From: Adiantum capillus-veneris
Lineage: Eukaryota; Streptophyta; Polypodiopsida; Polypodiales; Pteridaceae
Assembly (NCBI GenBank): GCA_014529385.2
Contig: CM043959.1
Coordinates: forward strand, 59,004,753 to 59,068,752
DNA: 64,000 nt
Reading direction: 5' to 3'
Below are positions 58,180 to 64,000 of this stretch, one piece after another. Every line of letters begins with the position of its first letter. Position 1 is the first letter of the stretch. The notes under the pieces are model-generated. The model was not told the DNA's origin and searched no databases. It saw nothing but the letters and a program-made list of their open reading frames with translations. The position numbers and the translations under genes are program-made.

Positions 58180-59210
58180 ATTATTTGTCGTTTTTTTCTT
58201 TTTTGTAAAAGAGAGTTATTTACAATGATTATTAATCTGCCAAAAATAGTGTCGCCTCCCTTACATACATACTCTTATTCTGGTATTAGATGGTGACAGT
58301 ATGGCTCATGATTATGCCAACTAAGAGTCTGTCAGGCTCTGAAAAACTTGTTGTGTGTTTTTAAAGAAAAAGAAAGGAAAGGAAATAAAAAGAAAAGAAG
58401 TAAGATGATAATAATAGTACATACAAATGATTATCCTGCCGCATTTCCCCCCTTCCTAGAGTGAGTCGTCCCCAACGAACATGTGTCAGAGTGCTTGGGA
58501 ACAAAGCGCGTGTCTATGCATAGCCATATAGTGTGGCTCTATGATGCTAATGGAGGATATGCATGGGGGAAAAAAAAATTGTGCAAAAGAAAGGTGCTTA
58601 ACAATATGTTCAGTGGCTGCTGGTGAGGTTCCCTGGAAGCTATGTGGTCCGAACAATAGTAATTGGAGAAGACGCGCTCTATGTTTGACTGTGACTGGCA
58701 AAAGTTTTGATGTTGATGGTTGGGTTGCTTTTTGTCTTTATTTGGGTTGCAACCGAAATTGCTTGGGTTTAGATTCGCTAGAAGAGGCATCGTGAAAGCG
58801 AGGTTGTTTTGGTTGGCATACCCACTTGATAGTGTTTGAATGTCGAAGATAGTGGTCCATTGGGTTAGATCGTGTGACAACAGCGATGGGCAATTTGTGG
58901 TGGTTTAATTTCTGTCTAGGCATTGTACTAGGCTCACGTGTATTGGTTTGTCGTTTAGGTATCCACAATTTCCTAGGCTTGGTTTCCATGATTGATTTTT
59001 TGACCCATATTTTATTGACCATGTTGGTGGAGTGTCGCTGAGTTGGTGCATGTGGCGATTGTAGAGGTTCCTAGACATGGTCCATTTGTACGAATGGTGT
59101 GGAGTAAGGTGTTTCCCTACCAGTTTGGTATGGCTTGATAAGTGCGCATCCACGGCACTCCTAGAGTAACTGCTTCGTTAAGATGTTGATCTTCGACCAC
59201 ATGAAATTGA
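58180..59210. other. Spacer between CACTA copies 2 and 3, unrecognised
   Basis: About 1 kb without a recognisable gene. Minus-strand frames of 80-113 aa overlap each other (58539-59153), but I see no domain or homologue for any of them. Confidence 0.5.
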
Positions 59211-59375
59211 CACTACAAGAGGTTGTGTGCTCTTGTGACGCTGTTAGCGACGGAAATACACTGGGTTTTTATAACCCCCGGCGTCGCTAAAACCGTCGCT
59301 ACGAGCGTCGCTACGAGAGCGTCGCTATATGCGTCGCTACAAGCGTCTCTATATAGAGACGCTCATAGCGATGCT

Positions 59376-60802
59376 CATAGCGACGCATATAGCGACGTTT
59401 ACACTGAAGACTATCGCGACGCTCATAGCGACGCTACAGAGCCATAAATAACAACGGTTATAGCGACGCCCGAGAGAAATTTTTTTTGGTGGCAGGGCAT
59501 TGAATGCCCTGCCACCCATCAACCATATTGTACTTGATTCACTTTTTAAAAAAAGTGCAAGGGTAGATAATAGACCATAAATAGTCACCCATAAGACACA
59601 TTGTTTGCAAAATTAATGACAATTGTACACATCATAGGCAAAATGAATTGATTGGAAAATGTAATAATGACAATTGTACAACATCATAGGCATAAAGAAT
59701 TGATTGGCAAAAGGAACTCCGGTGACAAATGTAATAATATACATGGTTCAAAAAGACGTATAAAATCTGCCTCATGATACATAAGCTATGAGAAACCTTA
59801 AACTAATGCTATCTAGCGACGGCTAAACTGACGTCGTCTAGTCAGACGTCTCATCGCGTCCAAGCGGCGTATCTGTCGGATTCTGCAAAAAAAGACAATA
59901 TGACAACTTTCAGTAAGTATAAACATATAACGACATTTATAAAACAATACAAAAAATAAAAAAGAGTAAACCCTAATACTAACCATGCCGCCACGAGAAC
60001 TGAGAATGTTCATCAGGGCGTTTCAGCCCTTCCTGCCTGCGTACTCGCGCTCGTACGGTGTGGGATCACGTCCTGTCATCGACCACTGTCATAGCGACGC
60101 ATATAGCAACGTTTACACAGAAGACTATAGCGACGCTCATAGCGACGCTACAGAGCCATAAATAGCGACGCTTATAGCGACGCCCGAGAGAATTTTTTTT
60201 TGGTGGCAGGGCATTGAATGCCCTGCCACCCATCAACCATATTGTACTTGATTCACTTTTTAAAAAAAGTGCAAGGATAGATAATAGACCCAAAATAGTC
60301 ACCCACAAGACGCATTGTTTGCAAAATTGACAATTGTACACATCATAGGCAAAATGAATTGATTGGCAAATGTAATAATGACAATTGTACAACATCATAG
60401 GCATAAAGAATTTATTGGCAAAAGGAACTGCGGTGACAAATGTAATAATATACATGGTTCAAAAAGACGTATAAAATCCGTCTCATGATACATAAGCTAT
60501 GAGAAACCCTAAACTAATGCTATCTAGCTACAGCTAAACTGACGTCGTCTAGTCAGACGTCTCATCGCGTCCAAGCGGCGTATCTGTCGGATTCTACAAA
60601 AAAAGACAATAAGACAGCTTTCAGTAAGTATAAACATATAACGACATTTATAAAACAATACAAAAAATAAAAAAGAGTAAACCCTAATACTAACCATGCC
60701 GCCACGAGAACTGAGAATGTCCATCAGGGCGTTTAAGCCCTTCCTGCCTGCGTACTCGCGCTCGTACGGTGTGGGATCACGTCCTGTCATCGACCACTGT
60801 CA
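59376..60802 (-). repeat. ~712-bp tandem duplication in CACTA copy 3
   Basis: Both units run from subterminal GCGACGCATATAGC through the 3' flank of the TNPA-like gene, its exon 3 and its exon 2. The first unit breaks at about 60087-60090, just after the intron end preceding exon 2 (CCACTGTC), and the subterminal array starts again there. Extra exon 3 and exon 2 copies are at 59838-59882 and 59984-60085. Confidence 0.9.
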
Positions 60803-61858
60803 AAACATACAAAGATTTCATTATGTTAGAACTAAAAAACTCATAAACCCTAAACTATCGAACATAAAGAGCAATGTGAAAACACTTACAAAATCGGCCT
60901 CAAATGATGTCCATCCACCGCTCCCCAAGTGGTGCGAGCTCCTTGCCTCTACTCGCGCTCTGGCTGCATCCTTTTGTTGCTTCCACTTGTCGGGATTCTC
61001 GCGCGCTGCTTTCTTCGCATTCTTCCAATCTTCTTTGGCCAGCCAATCTGGCCTGTTCCACCCATTCTTGATTGCTTTTTGCACTTCGGAACGCTTGTGT
61101 TTGCAGTATTCGCGCATTCGAATCTTCATCAGGTCTTCATTGAAGCGCTGATCCCGTGTTGGAACGGGAAACTCATCATGAAGTATACTGATGACTCTGT
61201 TTTTTAAATCACTTGGTACTTCACTCCATTTGTTTAGTATGTAGTGTCTAAACAGCTGAGAGCAAAGACCACGCATGCGCGAGATCACCTTCTTGCCGTC
61301 ATCATCCATGATGATGCCGCCGCTGATGTCGACGGAGTAAGGCAAGCCCTCTGGCCGGTGACGCGTGAACCTGGGTGTCCCGGCAAGGGTCTCTAGCGGC
61401 GTGTCGATGGGGGTACGGACGTCAGGTGTCTCCACCGGCGTCTGGGCCCCGAAGCGAGGAGTGTCGAGTGGGGTGGCTCCTGGCGGAGTAGGTAGAGGTG
61501 TGTAGCTTCTAGGAACAGTCAGCCGTGCAAAACCTGGCGTAGATGGCGATGCTGTGGCTGGTGTGGGGGCGGGCAAAGAAGGGGAGGGTAAAGAGCCTCG
61601 TCGAACACGAGGCGGTGTGGAGGCATCGGTGGCGGAATCCCCACAACAACCGCCACCGCCACCACTAGAGCGCCGGTGTCTAGACGAGTGTGAAGCTCGT
61701 CTCGTCGACGCCGAAGCTTCGGAGCGCGCCGAATGCTCCGAAAGAGAGGGAGATGCGGATGGAGTAGGAACGCGCGATGATGCGCCAGAGCGATGACGCT
61801 CCACGTACCACTGTCTCTGCTGCGGTGACAAAGAAGAAAGAAACTCCTCATCATCCAT
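60549..61858 (-). CDS. TNPA/Transposase_24-like protein of CACTA copy 3
   Basis: Exons 61858-60890, 60796-60695 and 60593-60549, the same sizes (969, 102, 45 bp) as copy 2, giving 371 aa. The intron before exon 3 ends TAG instead of CAG, still a valid acceptor. The coding frame is open across all exons and differs from copy 2 at only a few residues. The gene lies directly downstream of TNP2 on the same strand, as TNPA and TNPD parts do in En/Spm. A second set of exons 2 and 3 follows downstream because of the tandem duplication, so alternative 3' ends are possible in principle. Confidence 0.75.
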
Positions 61859-62130
61859 ACCTGCATTAAACACACGAATATTTAAACTTAATATTGAATG
61901 AATAGAGTAGACAATGACGCAAAGACCATTAAATACAATGACGTAATGACGCATATAAATACAATGACGCAATGAATTGAGTGATAGAAGAGGCAAGTCG
62001 AAAACTCAGAATTTTCAATCAAAAGATGTGAGCGCGAGTAGAAAAGAGCGTTATACACCATGGAAGGTACTTAGAGAGCCAGAGCTTTTACAACACGGAG
62101 CAAAATTGTTCAAATACAATATTTGTGGCT

Positions 62131-64000
62131 TTAAGAGATCTCTCTCTCATCCTCGCATAACTCAGCATAACTTCCTATATCTATATAGAGCTCTCCGTTT
62201 AAACACATATCCTCTGTTTCATTTTGTAGCTCCTCTGCATGCACCCCATATAGAGTAGTAGCATCTTGATGCTCGTCTGGCACCACCGCAGCGGCTTCTG
62301 ATTGAGCATCTTCTCTGATCTCCTCCATTGATGCCGTTGTGATTGGCACATGGTAGCCTTCATACGTCCTTGCACTACGAGGGGCTACCTCTATGACGTA
62401 CCACCAGTTTGATGTAGACTTTGTAGGATGAAATATTACCTGCCAGAGCCACATAACTTACATGAGAGCTTTCAAGCACATAACTTGTAAAAGGGGGATG
62501 TTAACTATTTACATACTTACTTGTTCACAATGCTCGGGTAGTACGAAAGTGTCTCTTAGGTCAGTCCATTTCTTAGTAGAATCCACCTCAAGAAAACCAG
62601 ACTCTCCTCTACGCACAGTAGCGTTGCGACCCTCCATGATTATCTTGAACCATTGCACGTCGAACAAGTCGACAAAAAATCCTCTGTAATCGATCCTCAA
62701 AATCTCTTGCAGCGTGCCGAAGTAAGTGAGTTCCGCCACCACAGGATCTGCATCAGAGGAACGTCGTCGACTAGACTGTTCAAATTTTGCCATGATTCCA
62801 CAATCTTGAGTAAAACGCTTTTTGTCGATTCGTTCCACCCTAAAATGTCGACCTTTACACCATGCTGCTGTGTATGACTTATACTACAACGAACAAAGAT
62901 TATGAGTGGCCGTTCAAACGTTTATAAATAAAGTCACTTGCTAGTCGTACATTGCAAACTTACCTTGGTCGCGCAACCCCGAGAGTACTCCCACTCTTCT
63001 TCAGTCACTTCGTCACCGCATTGTTGTGCGCTTTTCAATTGGTTGTGCAACCATCTTAAGCTCATGAAGGTTGGTAGGCTCTCCAGAACCGCTGGATAGT
63101 GCATCGGTGGTCGTCTTCCCCGTCTCCACTCGATTCGTGCCCTTTGTCGCTCTTGCTTTGCATCCTCATATTGTGAAATCCACTTTTGCATCACTGGATT
63201 GTGAAGCATGCAAAATCGGTTGATTTTAGCCTCTAGATCTTCCGTCATCTTCTTCTCAACACCGAGATTGCACATGACAATCCCAGATATGCGCTCATCA
63301 TCTATGGTTCGCCATAGCGTGTCCCGGGATTTATCAAATCCGTCTAGCCACTCTCCAATGTACACTAGGGACTCTGATACCAACCAACCTTCTGCCATGC
63401 TACCCTCCGGACGTGCCTTTTGACGCACATATCCCTTAAGCGTTTTCATGAAACGCTCTAAGAAGAACATCCATCTGGAATGAACTGTGCCAGCTATTTC
63501 CACCTCATCAACTATGTGAACAAGAAGATGCACCTGAATGGTTAGCATTGTAGTAGGAAAATGTTTCTCAAACATGCACACAAGCTCCGCAGCATTTAGT
63601 TTGGCGAATGGTATGGAGTCTACGTTGATCTCCTTTTGTGAGATCCATTGCACCAGCTTTGCAAGTTTGTAGATTGTGTTACGGATGTCGAGAGACAAAC
63701 ATCCCTCAATGGCAACCGGTAAAATAAACTGTAAAGTATGTGCAGCAATGATATTAAAGTCCACATTTTATGCAATGATATTAAAGTCCACTATGAACGT
63801 ACCTGACACATTTTATGCCAATCGTGTGACTTCAAACCGGTAAGCTTTCCTTCTTTAGTAAAACACGTTCGGAGCGAGTGCATTACGCCAGTGGGGGTCC
63901 GCAAAGATCGAATGGTCTCTTTTACTTTGCGTTCTTGGGCTCCTGTGAAAATCCATGGTGCTTTAGGGAGTTTTATCGATCCATCAGACGCTGTTTGCGG
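62131..64000 (-). CDS. TNP2-type transposase of CACTA copy 3, partial at window end
   Basis: Exons visible: 64000-63803 (continues beyond the window), 63728-62964, 62883-62521 and 62439-62131. Introns are GT-AG at the same places as in the other copies. The first holds the end of the TNP2 domain (APWIFTGAQERKVKETIRSL, GLKSHDWHKMCQ). The second is DUF4218: FILPVAIEGCL, HFPTTMLTIQVHLLVHIVDE, ERFMKTLKGYVRQKARPEGS. The third carries AAWCKGRHF and the DUF4216-like YFGTLQEILRIDYRGF; the fourth ends EDEREIS. In this stretch none of the stops of copies 1 and 2 occur. It would be the enzyme that cuts the element ends; its N-terminal half is not in view. Confidence 0.88.

Larger units (their letters stand above)
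59211..64000 (-). mobile_element. CACTA transposon copy 3, runs past the window end
   Basis: Begins CACTACAAGAGG at 59211, the same end as copy 1. Subterminal repeats occupy 59238-59470. A ~712-bp segment is duplicated in tandem (about 59376-60087 and 60088-60800). Then come the intact TNPA-like gene and the 3' half of an intact TNP2 gene, which continues beyond 64000. No stop or frameshift is visible in either gene, so this is the best candidate for an autonomous copy. The other end is outside the window. Confidence 0.93.

Noticed and set aside
58539-59153. Overlapping minus-strand frames between CACTA copies
   Set aside because: No domain, overlapping in different frames, no start context or homology I can recognise.

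Overview
This is a plant nuclear window, almost certainly from a seed plant with a large, repeat-rich genome. The plant-specific protein families (CACTA TNP2 with DUF4218 and DUF4216-type regions, a Transposase_24-like protein, a MAPKKK with the HCDIK catalytic loop, a heavy-metal-associated isoprenylated protein fragment) support this. I cannot name the species. Transposable elements, their debris and microsatellites fill nearly everything. The only convincing host gene is one intronless MAPKKK-type kinase on the minus strand (13052-14413).

Region by region. 1-1215: 3' end of a decayed Ty1/copia element. About 1.7-12.5 kb: one old LINE (DUF4283/zinc-knuckle ORF1, then endonuclease, RT and zf-RVT) interrupted by a copia element (3302-8535, TSD TTTTT) and by a probable solo LTR (8699-9571, TSD GCTA). 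12.5-14.5 kb: the kinase and its promoter. 15.1-16.0 kb: two direct repeats flanking a foldback. 16777-28067: a near-complete Tat-like Ty3/gypsy element with 2.7-kb LTRs. 28.4-31.7 kb: degenerate repeats, a ~530-bp tandem array and long microsatellites. 32.5-33.5 and 45.3-46.4 kb: two direct copies of an unidentified repeat. 34146-43859: ~500-bp inverted arms enclosing a complete CACTA transposon (35396-43350, TSD TCA). 46636-47975: a TIR element inside what looks like a gypsy LTR. 48.7-54.2 kb: a decayed gypsy body. 54222-58179: the 3' half of a second CACTA copy on the opposite strand. 59211 to the window end: a third CACTA copy whose visible genes are intact.

How the parts relate. The three CACTA copies are one family. 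They share the end CACTACAAGAGG, subterminal GCGTCGCTAT repeats, a multi-exon TNP2 transposase gene and a three-exon, 371-aa TNPA/Transposase_24-like gene. Copy 1 is full length but its genes are broken. Copy 2 lacks its 5' half but keeps an intact 371-aa gene. Copy 3 is the candidate autonomous element, with a ~712-bp tandem duplication near its end. Copy 1 also carries a captured host fragment (41953-42315, minus strand) with the start of an HMA domain (CDAC motif) and a CaaX end (CRVM), lying between direct repeats. This gene capture is the most interesting signal in the window.
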